A DNA stretch of 32,959 bases from CAZVWV01 sp964631745. Its GTDB lineage: Bacteria > Bdellovibrionota_C > UBA2361 > JBGSMV01. The notes below the pieces were generated by a model. The model ran no database searches. It saw only the letters and a list, made by a program, of their open reading frames with translations, and was not told where the DNA came from. Every line of letters begins with the position of its first letter. Position 1 is the first letter of the stretch. This document shows positions 24,481 to 31,671 of this stretch, piece by piece. The position numbers and the translations under genes were made by a program. Location of the stretch: NCBI GenBank assembly GCA_964631745.1, contig CAZVWV010000025.1:1-32959 (forward strand). The letters are read 5' to 3'.

Positions 24481-24899
24481 CCCCCAACTGTTATTGTCCA
24501 AACCCATCAGGACTCACCACCGATCGATCCCGTACGCTGATCCCACGGTTGAATTTTATTCGGAGGGGGTGAGCTTACGCTCAAGAACCCCTCACGAGGT
24601 CCGGACAAGAATTTCTGTCTCCACACAGACAGCACGCTCTTTGAATCCATGTTGATTTGACTCTGTCAAATCAACCAAACAACAAGACGCAAAGACTCTG
24701 GCTTTGTTCGCGATCTTCACCGTCAGGTGAAGATGCCAACAAGACTGTGGACAGAGCCCCGGGTAGAGCATCCGTAAACGCTCCATCATTACCAGGACGA
24801 GAATATCTTACCAGAGTTATGCGGGTTTTTCAAAAAAAATCGGATCCCAAGATTCAAGGATCAAAAGCCCAAGAAAACCAAGAATTCAATTACCAACTA
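24481..24899. other. Hairpin-rich spacer between template and target gene
   Basis: No gene is supported. Perfect stems are TGAGC/GCTCA (24570-24583), CTGTCT/AGACAG (24615-24632), GTTGATTTGAC/GTCAAATCAAC with a 3-base loop (24651-24675), ATCTTCACC/GGTGAAGAT with a 4-base loop (24713-24734), and a weaker GATCC/GGATC (about 24844-24863) near the end of the target gene. DGR templates are part of a longer structured RNA, and DGR targets often carry a hairpin just beyond the variable repeat, so these stems may belong to either. Frames at 24592-24789 and 24657-24908 lack protein features. Confidence 0.6.
24651..24675. other. Perfect 11-bp hairpin in DGR spacer
   Basis: GTTGATTTGAC (24651-24661) and GTCAAATCAAC (24665-24675) are exact reverse complements with loop TCT. 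No T-run follows on either strand, so it is not a standard terminator. It is the strongest of the stems between the template and the target gene. Confidence 0.7.
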
Positions 24900-25799
24900 T
24901 CAAGCTGATTCTAAATTCCGGGAGGCGACACGCGACGCAAAGGCAACATCGTGATAGCCGCTGCCAACGTCGCCGCCGACGCGGACGCCGCCAGCCGAAT
25001 CAGAACAAAGCGCGACGCCAGGAGTTAAGCCTCTTACCCAAATATTATTCCCACGGGCATCTTTGAATAGAGTACCTTGTTGTTTAGGAATCAGACGCTC
25101 ACAGGCCTCCGCTAACGCGATAGCGCCATTTGGAACCCCCGGACCGTGATCGCTTAGTTGCAGCGGTCTGTCTTTACCAAGCGAAGCAAGATCGATGGTC
25201 AGCACATACTCCTGGCCGGGCACGGTTCTTAAGTCTGGATCAGCTTCATTCCCCCTCCAAAACTCTGCATCTCTTCCGTCAAAAACAAGACCAAGGCCCT
25301 GAGCTTGAGCGGCAGCATTCAAGATCTCACCCGCCACAAAAACGGGATTTTCACCCTCTCCAATTTTGATACCTTGGGGAAGAGTAAATTTCACACTTCC
25401 GCCGTCTTTGCTATATCCGGCTAAGATCTGCTCTGCTGTTATTTGCGTGGTTGTAGGGGAAATTTCCCGGTTTGCAGCAGCAAGGGCGACTTTAAGTTTC
25501 TCAAAAGCACCACACCTTCTAGCCAAATCAGCTTCTAGCTGTTCTGCTGTCGCTGCAGCTCGTGGGGCCGCCTCTATTACCGCGACAAGTGATCTAACGG
25601 ATTCTCTCAAAGTTGGCAGAAGGCCAGAGAGATCTTTTACGGTAGTGATTGATCCATCAACACTAACTTCTAGCGGATTTCCTATTGCACTGGCGCGGTC
25701 GACATAGCCAGGTAATCGATCCAAGGTCAAACCGGAGGGATCTGGTAGGGCACTTTCTATCGCTCCTATGACTTTATCTGCAAATGATTGCTCTGTCAT
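24900..25799 (-). CDS. DGR variable protein (C-type-lectin/FGE-like variable domain)
   Basis: The 299-residue target protein has a helical N-terminal part (about 1-115, with the segment LPTLRESVRSLVAVIEAAPRAAATAEQLEADLARR in outline) and no signal peptide. The C-terminal ~130 residues have the composition of the C-type-lectin-fold ligand-binding domains diversified by DGRs: GVPNGAIALAEACERLIPKQQGTLF, then NIWVRGL, then the variable repeat at residues 259-295 (PGVALCSDSAGGVRVGGDVGSGYHDVAFASRVASRN, in outline). The fixed end AFASRVASRN is typical of DGR targets. Variable positions are Cys, Asp, Ala, Gly, Arg, Val, Ser, Tyr where the template has Asn, Asp or Tyr. A 59-codon gene overlaps its start by 4 bases. 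Confidence 0.88.
   Translation of the reverse strand: MTEQSFADKVIGAIESALPDPSGLTLDRLPGYVDRASAIGNPLEVSVDGSITTVKDLSGLLPTLRESVRSLVAVIEAAPRAAATAEQLEADLARRCGAFEKLKVALAAANREISPTTTQITAEQILAGYSKDGGSVKFTLPQGIKIGEGENPVFVAGEILNAAAQAQGLGLVFDGRDAEFWRGNEADPDLRTVPGQEYVLTIDLASLGKDRPLQLSDHGPGVPNGAIALAEACERLIPKQQGTLFKDARGNNIWVRGLTPGVALCSDSAGGVRVGGDVGSGYHDVAFASRVASRNLESA
24916..25024 (-). repeat. DGR variable repeat (VR)
   Basis: This 109-base copy is in the 3' coding end of the target gene. The first 33 bases on the plus strand (coding 3' side) and the last 17 (coding 5' side) match the template exactly. The 3' coding end is GC-rich (GCGTCGCGTGTCGCCTCC), as expected for the site where mutagenic homing starts. 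It is 3 bases shorter than the template: one AAT codon of the template (coding Asn, between Val and Gly) is absent. The frame is kept. Confidence 0.95.
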
Positions 25800-25975
25800 A
25801 CAACTTCTCCTTGAATCCTTTCTAATTGAGCCTTGAAGTCTTCCGGCACATTGGGATGTGCCAAAAGCGCCGCGATCTTTTGCTGTATTTTGGCTGTTAC
25901 TTCATCAATCTGCACGAGCAATTTGGCGCGTTCGCGCTCCTCGGTGCCAATTACACTTTTGTCTTCTTCCGACAT
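25796..25975 (-). CDS. 59-residue coiled-coil protein overlapping the DGR target gene
   Basis: ATG 25975 opens a frame of 59 codons: MSEEDKSVIGTEERERAKLL, then VQIDEVTAKIQQKIAALLAH, then PNVPEDFKAQLERIQGEVV. The composition is charged and helical, with hydrophobic residues spaced like a coiled coil (LLVQIDEV, IQQKIAALL). Its TGA overlaps the ATG of the target gene as ATGA, the pattern of translational coupling. It could be a chaperone or partner of the target protein. I recognise no family. A TATAAT at 26101-26106 on the minus strand may be the promoter for both genes. Confidence 0.7.
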   Translation of the reverse strand: MSEEDKSVIGTEERERAKLLVQIDEVTAKIQQKIAALLAHPNVPEDFKAQLERIQGEVV

Positions 25976-25982
25976 AACTAAA

Positions 25983-26305
25983 TTTTAACCCTTTTCAGTT
26001 CTTAATCAACTTTGGCAGCGGCAAAGATTAGCAGTCTGGCCCGCCACCAATCTTTCTTTCTTACCGTTTTGAAGGATACTCCAAGAATGGTGTCTTAATT
26101 ATTATAACCTATTGAAACATAACTTGATTTTAGCAGGCAAATATCACCCCGGTAGTTTCGAGCAATTAAAGCGCTTCCAAAAACGGCGGCAGCCTATCAT
26201 CAGGGCGACATCGCCCTGGCTTTAGGGATATTTTTAGCCACAACTTGCATCGAGAAGTAGTTTGGCCGCACAGGGGAGAAATACTTAGCACCAGATCGTA
26301 GCCTT
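25983..26305. other. Intergenic region between DGR operon and metH
   Basis: On the minus strand a TATAAT occurs at 26101-26106, a plausible -10 for the small gene and DGR target. A hairpin CAGGGCG/CGCCCTG (26201-26207 with 26212-26218) lies about 90 bases past the metH stop and may mark the end of its transcript. A T-run on the minus strand (26180-26184) follows it at some distance. No gene is recognised. Confidence 0.45.
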
Positions 26306-29300
26306 CTAAATCGAATAATAACAAGCCTCAGGATGGTGCACGATAATCGCAGAGGTCGACTGCTCTGGCACTAGCTGAAACTCGGAACTAATCTCCACGC
26401 CGATTTTTTCTGGATGCAAGAGATCGAAGATATATCTTTGGTCTTCGAGGTTCGGGCAGGCTGGGTAACCAAAACTGTAACGTGCGCCGCGGTAACTTTG
26501 GCGAAAGAGCGCATCCACTGTCAGCCCGTCTTGGCCGACAATTCCTAGCTCGGTGCGGATGCGTTTGTGCCAGTGCTCCGCTAGAGCTTCGGCAAACTCT
26601 ACGGAGAGTCCGTAAAAGTGTAGATAGTCAGTGTATTGATCGGACTTAAAAAGATCTTGGCAAACTTCCGAGGCTAGCGCGCCGGAGGTGACTACATGAA
26701 ACGCCACCACATCTTTTCGTCCCGAAGATTTGGGTAGGAAATAATCAGCCAGGCAGCGCCGCTTATCGGCTACCTGCCTTGGAAGAGTTATTCGACAGGC
26801 TACTTTGGAGTGATCTTCAGCCTGGTATATTATCAGATCGTTTTTCTCGCTTTGGCAGGGGAAATATCCATAGGCAACCTTGGGTTCTAGCCACTTTCGA
26901 TCGAGAGCTTTTTGGCACCATTCATGAAATTTTGGATCGACGTAACTCGCTATAAAATCGCGGTACTCCTGAGTGGACATCTTGCCGCGCCGATACATCC
27001 ACTGATTGGCATACAGTGCTTTACGGTTAATAAATGAAAAGATCTCAGATTGATCGATCTGATCACTAAACACATGCTTCACTCCCCAAAACGGAGGATT
27101 CGGCACCGCGTCCAAAACGGGCGTGCCGCTGTCAACATACTCTTGGGCTTTCTCCGCTAAGCGCGCTTCGCGCTCAACCCGCATTTCGCCATGCCGCTCA
27201 ACTTTTTCAGCGGATTCTGCGGTAAGTTTGATATCGGTGGTTTGACCGGTGATCTCATCCATTAACCTAAGGCCGGTAAAAGCATCGGCGCCGTAATAAA
27301 CCTTGCCGCTGCTGTAAGCCTTTCTAAGATCAACTTCGACATAGGCCCTATTTAGCGCGGCCCCGCCGCAAATCACTGGCCAGGCGTGTTTCATGCCGGA
27401 CATCTGCTCTAAGTTTTCTTTCATCACCAAAGTTGATTTAACCAACAGCCCGCTCATACCAATGGCATGGGGCTTATGTTCGTTGGCGGCCGCCAAGATA
27501 TTTTCTAGTGATTGTTTTATCCCAAGATTTACAACTTTGTAGCCATTGTTCGAGAGGATGATATCAACTAAATTCTTGCCGATATCGTGCACATCGCCCT
27601 TTACGGTTGCTATCACCATACAACCCTTTAGGGGACCATCTTTTTTCTCCATGAATTTTTCTAAGTAAGCCACGCATTTCTTCATGGTTTCGGCTGATTG
27701 AAGCACGAAGGGAAGCTGCATCTGCCCGGATCCGAAAAGTTCGCCGACCACTTTCATACCGTCTAACAGAATTTCGTTTACGATCTTAAGGGCCGGGTAT
27801 TTTTGTAAGGCCTTATCCAGGTGGTGCTCTATATCCTGCTTCTTGCCGTCTATGATGCGCTTCTTTAATAGTTCTTCAACGGGCAAGCTATTCTCTTCGG
27901 CCTCGCTGCTCTGGGCGCTCTTGGCTCCCTGAAGCTGCTCGATAAAGGAAAAAAGCGGATCATATCCTTCGCTGCGCCGATCGAAGATTAGATCGAGCGT
28001 GGTAGTCAAAACTTTCTCATCGATCTTATGCACCGGTAAGATCTTTTTGTGATTCACTATGCAGGCATCCAAGCCGTTTTTTATGGCCTCGCTCAAAAAA
28101 ACCGAATTGAGAATCTGGCGAGCATAGGGCTTTAACCCGAAAGATATATTTGAAAGCCCCAAGATTGTGCGGGTTTCAGGCAGATGCTCTTTGATAAGCT
28201 TTATAGCTTCCAAAGTTTCTAAGCCTGCTTTGCGGCTGTCTTCATCGCCGGAAGCGATTGTGAAAGTTAAAGGGTCAAAGATTAGATAATGAGCCGGAAT
28301 ACCGTGGCGCTTAGTGCAAAGCTCAAATATTCGCTGCGCCAGCGCTAATTTGCGCGGAGCGGTTTTGGCCATACCCTCTTCATCGATGGTTAAAGCTACC
28401 AGGGCGGCACCGAAACGTTTTGAGAGCTCGCAGATCTTATCGAATTTACCTTCTCCGTCTTCTAAATTAATGGAATTAATAATCGCCCGCCCGCCGATTA
28501 ATTTCAGCGAGGCTTCCAAAACATCGAGCTGGGTTGAGTCCACCATCACGGGGGCCGTTACTTGCGACGAGAATCGCGAAAGTGTCTCACGCATGTCTCG
28601 CACTTCGTCTCTTCCAACGTAGGCACAACAGACATCCAGCACGTGCGCCCCCTCACCCGCCTCGTCGCGCCCCATCTCCACCATGCCCTCCCAGTCTTCC
28701 TTTAGGAGCAGCTCCTTGAATTGCTTCGAGCCGTTGGCGTTACAGCGTTCGCCGACAATGAGGGGCGAGGTGCCGTCTTGATCAAGCGGCACGGCGCTAT
28801 AGGTTGAGGCAACATGGGGTGGAAACTGGGCCGTACGATCTTGAGGCGTGAGCCCTCCGACTTTCTGACATAGTTCTTGAATATGTTTGGGCGTGGTTCC
28901 GCAACAGCCGCCCACAATCGAGACGCCGTAATCTTTAACAAAGATCTCTTGGTATTCAGCCAACGCTTCCGGTGTTAAATCGTAAACCGCGTGCCCGGAA
29001 ACGTTCCGCGGCAGCCCGGCATTTGGAAGCACGGCCACAGGGCGTGAACTATACTTACCGAGAAAGCGCACATTTTCCTGCATCATGTCTGGACCAGTAG
29101 CGCAGTTCATTCCCACGATTTGCACTGGCAGGCTCTCCAATACAGCCAGAGCCGCTGAAACTTCAGTGCCTATTAACATGGTACCGGTGGTTTCTACGGT
29201 GATGGTTACCGCTATCGGTATCTCACGCTTAACGACCTTCATGGCGTCTCGCGCCGCGATCACAGCACACTTAACTTGGAGGATGTCTTGGCAAGTTTCT

Positions 29301-29770
29301 ATCTGAATAATGTCCACGCCACCTTCGATTAAGCCTTGCATGCAAGGCAGGTAGCTTTGGTGCATCTGATCAAATGTCGTATGACCAAGTGTGAGCAGCT
29401 TTGTTGTTGGTCCGACTGAGCCATACACAAAACGCGGAAAAGATTTTGATGAGTAATCGTCGGCAACTTCCCTAGCAAGCTCGGCCGAACGCTTTGCGAT
29501 TTCGTATGTTCTCTCCCCCAAATCGTACTCGCCCAAAACGATTTGAGAGGAGCCAAAGGAATTACTCTGAACCGCATCGGCGCCAGCTTCGAAATAGGCA
29601 GCATGAATCTCTTTAATGATCTTGGGGCGCGTTATCACTAAGTATTCATTACAGCCATCAAGCCCATCGAAGTCGTCAGGGGTAAGGGAATAGGCTTGAA
29701 CCATGGTACCCATAGCACCATCTTCAACTATAACCTTTTCGCGTAAGCGCTTTAAAAATGCTGAATTCAT
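26306..29770 (-). CDS. metH: Cobalamin-dependent methionine synthase
   Basis: The 1154-residue protein is full length. It makes methionine from homocysteine and methyltetrahydrofolate in the cytoplasm. The homocysteine domain (about 1-310) has the three zinc cysteines: Cys223 in GMNCATGPD, and Cys289/Cys290 in GGCCGTTP. The pterin domain (about 330-600) includes VGERCNANGSKQF. The cobalamin domain contains DVHDIGKN with the cobalt-binding His728 and the later SGLL and GGAAL segments. The AdoMet reactivation domain (about 930-1154) has RYSFGYPACP. No cobalamin or SAM riboswitch was seen upstream, and no other methionine gene is nearby. The ribosome binding site is weak. Confidence 0.97.
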   Translation of the reverse strand: MNSAFLKRLREKVIVEDGAMGTMVQAYSLTPDDFDGLDGCNEYLVITRPKIIKEIHAAYFEAGADAVQSNSFGSSQIVLGEYDLGERTYEIAKRSAELAREVADDYSSKSFPRFVYGSVGPTTKLLTLGHTTFDQMHQSYLPCMQGLIEGGVDIIQIETCQDILQVKCAVIAARDAMKVVKREIPIAVTITVETTGTMLIGTEVSAALAVLESLPVQIVGMNCATGPDMMQENVRFLGKYSSRPVAVLPNAGLPRNVSGHAVYDLTPEALAEYQEIFVKDYGVSIVGGCCGTTPKHIQELCQKVGGLTPQDRTAQFPPHVASTYSAVPLDQDGTSPLIVGERCNANGSKQFKELLLKEDWEGMVEMGRDEAGEGAHVLDVCCAYVGRDEVRDMRETLSRFSSQVTAPVMVDSTQLDVLEASLKLIGGRAIINSINLEDGEGKFDKICELSKRFGAALVALTIDEEGMAKTAPRKLALAQRIFELCTKRHGIPAHYLIFDPLTFTIASGDEDSRKAGLETLEAIKLIKEHLPETRTILGLSNISFGLKPYARQILNSVFLSEAIKNGLDACIVNHKKILPVHKIDEKVLTTTLDLIFDRRSEGYDPLFSFIEQLQGAKSAQSSEAEENSLPVEELLKKRIIDGKKQDIEHHLDKALQKYPALKIVNEILLDGMKVVGELFGSGQMQLPFVLQSAETMKKCVAYLEKFMEKKDGPLKGCMVIATVKGDVHDIGKNLVDIILSNNGYKVVNLGIKQSLENILAAANEHKPHAIGMSGLLVKSTLVMKENLEQMSGMKHAWPVICGGAALNRAYVEVDLRKAYSSGKVYYGADAFTGLRLMDEITGQTTDIKLTAESAEKVERHGEMRVEREARLAEKAQEYVDSGTPVLDAVPNPPFWGVKHVFSDQIDQSEIFSFINRKALYANQWMYRRGKMSTQEYRDFIASYVDPKFHEWCQKALDRKWLEPKVAYGYFPCQSEKNDLIIYQAEDHSKVACRITLPRQVADKRRCLADYFLPKSSGRKDVVAFHVVTSGALASEVCQDLFKSDQYTDYLHFYGLSVEFAEALAEHWHKRIRTELGIVGQDGLTVDALFRQSYRGARYSFGYPACPNLEDQRYIFDLLHPEKIGVEISSEFQLVPEQSTSAIIVHHPEACYYSI

Positions 29771-29829
29771 CTGAAACGTAGTGGTTAAGCTAGCACAGTA
29801 TTATCGAGGTAGAAACCAATCTGATTTGG

Positions 29830-29930
29830 GTTTCGTAAAATAGCGGCTTAGCTAAAACCGCGATCTATTAAGATCTCGCGAATAGTGTCAGCCTCGTCAT
29901 GGTTGATAAGACGTGGTGAAATTTGCCGGG
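29830..29930 (-). repeat. 101-bp direct repeat, copy A: orphan 3' end of a response-regulator gene
   Basis: This copy matches 30326-30426 at 97 of 101 positions in the same orientation, offset exactly 496 bases. It would encode RQISPRLINHDEADTIREILIDRGFS and its stop, the last part of the response regulator. All four differences fall on third codon positions and are synonymous (Arg, Arg, Pro, Thr). It is detached: upstream sequence in frame meets a TAG nearby. It is a leftover of a second copy of the gene's end. Confidence 0.9.
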
Positions 29931-30010
29931 CTTTTTGTGAGAAAGGCTACCTGACGCACGTCTATTGGATTTGATTGTTGTTTTTCACTATTTGAAGTAT
30001 CTTGGTAACC

Positions 30011-30280
30011 ATGGGCAAGAGACTTACTTGGGCCGAAATTCAAGAGCTTTATGATCAAGAGTGGGTCGAGCTCGTTGACTTTGATTGGCCCCTAAATAAG
30101 GCAAAACCAAGCTCTGGCATTGTACGGGTGCATGCTCAAACTCGAAAGGAATTTGATCGCCTCGTTTTAATTGATCCACCGCCAGATTCTGCATTAATTT
30201 TTGTAGGCGCTGCTGAAGAACCTGCTTATGGTATTATTCCTAGCTTGAATTTGAGACGACTGGTCAATGCCTCCAAGTGA
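30011..30280 (+). CDS. Small hypothetical protein
   Basis: The ATG at 30011 gives 89 residues (a TTG at 30002 would add three). The sequence starts MGKRLTWAEIQELYDQEWVELVDFDW and includes ARVHAQTRKEFDRLVL-like helix and strand alternation with DPPPDSALIFVG, giving a compact alpha/beta protein of unknown function. It has no signal peptide and no recognised domain. It lies in the segment bounded by the two 101-bp response-regulator repeats, with a second short frame overlapping its end, so it probably arrived with that segment. There is no clear ribosome binding site. Confidence 0.6.
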   Translation: MGKRLTWAEIQELYDQEWVELVDFDWPLNKAKPSSGIVRVHAQTRKEFDRLVLIDPPPDSALIFVGAAEEPAYGIIPSLNLRRLVNASK

Positions 30281-30347
30281 ATTTGAACTTGCTTGGGCTG
30301 CAGGTCTTCCTAGCAAGCTCAATAAGTTTCGTAAAATAGCGGCTTAG
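30267..30347 (+). pseudogene. Truncated second gene of inserted segment
   Basis: ATG 30267 overlaps the preceding gene's end by 14 bases, a typical operon overlap. It reads MPPSEFELAWAAGLPSKLNK before entering the 101-bp repeat at 30326, where it ends after six more codons. The sharp cut at the repeat edge suggests that the gene lost its remainder when the segment was inserted or rearranged. What it encoded is not recognisable from 20 residues. Confidence 0.45.
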
Positions 30348-30426
30348 CTAAAACCGCGATCTATTAAGATCTCGCGAATGGTGTCAGCCTCGTCATGGTT
30401 GATAAGGCGCGGTGAAATTTGACGGG
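30326..30426 (-). repeat. 101-bp direct repeat, copy B: within the intact response-regulator gene
   Basis: This is the partner of 29830-29930. It covers the last 27 or so codons of the response regulator, its stop codon and 18 bases beyond. The 395 bases between the two copies hold the small hypothetical gene and the truncated frame. Confidence 0.9.
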
Positions 30427-31207
30427 CAGCGATTCGCTGCGCCCTTGCGAGCTCACGCAGCAGGTCGTCTTTCTTGGGCGGCTTCACTAAAAATCCACTG
30501 GCACCGGCTTTTAGGCAGTCCACCAGACAATCAACCGTTCCGTAAGCAGTAAGCACTATTATTGGAAGATGCCGCAGTTTGTCGTGCTGCCTTACGGTTT
30601 CAATCAGCTCTTTTCCGGTGATTTCTGGCATGCGGATATCCGTGACGACGCAATCGAAACCAGCGGGATCAGCTTCGAGGGCAGCCATGGCGGCCTTAGC
30701 CGAATTAAAGCCCTCGGCCTTGGGAAATCCTAAGCTTTCAATAAAAAAGCAGATGATGTCTCGAGGCGAATCCAGGTCCTCGACCACCATAATCCTGAAG
30801 TCCTCAACCTTAGCGCCGCTCTCTTTGGTGTTCTCATTTGCAAGAGTTTCTAAGCCTTGAAAGGGATCCTCCCCCCGCTTTACATACTCGGCGCCATACA
30901 GCTTGAAGCTGCTGGGGCTAACCGGGCTGCTGCTATTACCATCTCGATCTTCCGAATTAGTTGCGGACTCATAAACAATCATCTGTGCCGTCGGATTCCG
31001 GCCCCACAGCAAATTTCCAAGCTGCTGTTGAACTTCAATGGCGATCTGGGAGTGCACCAGCAGGGCATCGTATTTCCGAAGCTTGAGCCAAGCCAGCGCG
31101 TTCTTTAATTCGGCCGTGTACTTTGGCGCGAGGCCCTTTACCTCAGCCGACTTCAACAGCGCCGCCCCTTCCTGTTCACTCTGCGATAAAACTAAAACAT
31201 CGCTCAT
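30344..31207 (-). CDS. Response regulator with a degenerate first receiver and an active second receiver
   Basis: The 287-residue protein has two receiver-like halves. The second (about 136-260) is complete: Glu143/Asp144 acidic pair in VVEDLD, phosphoacceptor Asp190 in VVTDIRMPE, Thr220 in VLTAYG and Lys242 in FLVKPPK. The first (about 1-125) follows the receiver pattern but has His52 where the phosphoacceptor would be (YDALLVHSQ), so it is probably a pseudo-receiver. No output domain follows; a short helical tail ends the protein. The HPt gene lies 3 bases upstream in the same operon, suggesting a phosphorelay without a DNA-binding output. Confidence 0.88.
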   Translation of the reverse strand: MSDVLVLSQSEQEGAALLKSAEVKGLAPKYTAELKNALAWLKLRKYDALLVHSQIAIEVQQQLGNLLWGRNPTAQMIVYESATNSEDRDGNSSSPVSPSSFKLYGAEYVKRGEDPFQGLETLANENTKESGAKVEDFRIMVVEDLDSPRDIICFFIESLGFPKAEGFNSAKAAMAALEADPAGFDCVVTDIRMPEITGKELIETVRQHDKLRHLPIIVLTAYGTVDCLVDCLKAGASGFLVKPPKKDDLLRELARAQRIAARQISPRLINHDEADTIREILIDRGFS

Positions 31208-31210
31208 AAT

Positions 31211-31531
31211 TTACATCGGGTTTGGCATGTGGCCGGTGATATCTGCGAAGCGGTTAAGCAGTTCGAACGTGTTTGCCTGCTCAGGAAATGGTTCTAAGGC
31301 GAACATGCGTTCCAGCTCGGCAGAGGTATCTGCCAGGTCGTCTAATCCAAAGAACCCTGCTCCACCCTTTACCGTGTGAAATAAAGCCGTAAGCTCGATG
31401 CGCAGATCCTTAGAACCCAAATCGGGAACAGCCAAAACGGTCAGTACCCGCTTCCTGTAGCGGCCAATTTCTTCGAGAAAGACCTGGTAGGCTTTGCTCG
31501 TTAGCGGTACCCTAAGGGTGGCTTTCTTCAT
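31211..31531 (-). CDS. Histidine phosphotransfer (HPt) protein
   Basis: ATG 31531 is chosen because the protein then begins MKKATLRVPLT, close to the first helix; an upstream ATG at 31549 would add six residues. The 106-residue helical bundle carries FHTVKGGAGFFGL, the HPt motif, with the phosphorylated His52 in this numbering. It would relay phosphate to the receiver encoded 3 bases downstream. No histidine kinase gene is in the window, so the donor is encoded elsewhere. Confidence 0.9.
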   Translation of the reverse strand: MKKATLRVPLTSKAYQVFLEEIGRYRKRVLTVLAVPDLGSKDLRIELTALFHTVKGGAGFFGLDDLADTSAELERMFALEPFPEQANTFELLNRFADITGHMPNPM

Positions 31532-31658
31532 AGTTGGTAAATCGTGCAATTTTTGAGATACTATGAGAGAATTCTCGCTTAATAATAGTGAATAATTTTA
31601 ACTGATTATAGGTCCAAGCTAGTGAAGCAGGGCCTTTCCTTCTTAATAAAAGTGTAAT

Positions 31659-31664
31659 TAAAAT
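31659..31664 (+). promoter_or_regulatory. Candidate -10 box for the helical-repeat membrane protein
   Basis: TAAAAT lies 7 bases before ATG 31672. The likely start of transcription is at or next to the ATG. No Shine-Dalgarno sequence is present. The region 31532-31671 also has to serve the HPt operon on the other strand. Confidence 0.4.
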
Positions 31665-31671
31665 ACCCGTC

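Noticed and set aside
24657..24908. Plus-strand frame across the DGR spacer
   Set aside because: It runs through hairpins and antisense to the end of the target gene; nothing protein-like.
29771..30000. Cobalamin or SAM riboswitch before metH
   Set aside because: No B12-box or SAM-riboswitch-like core was seen; the region is occupied by the duplicated response-regulator end.
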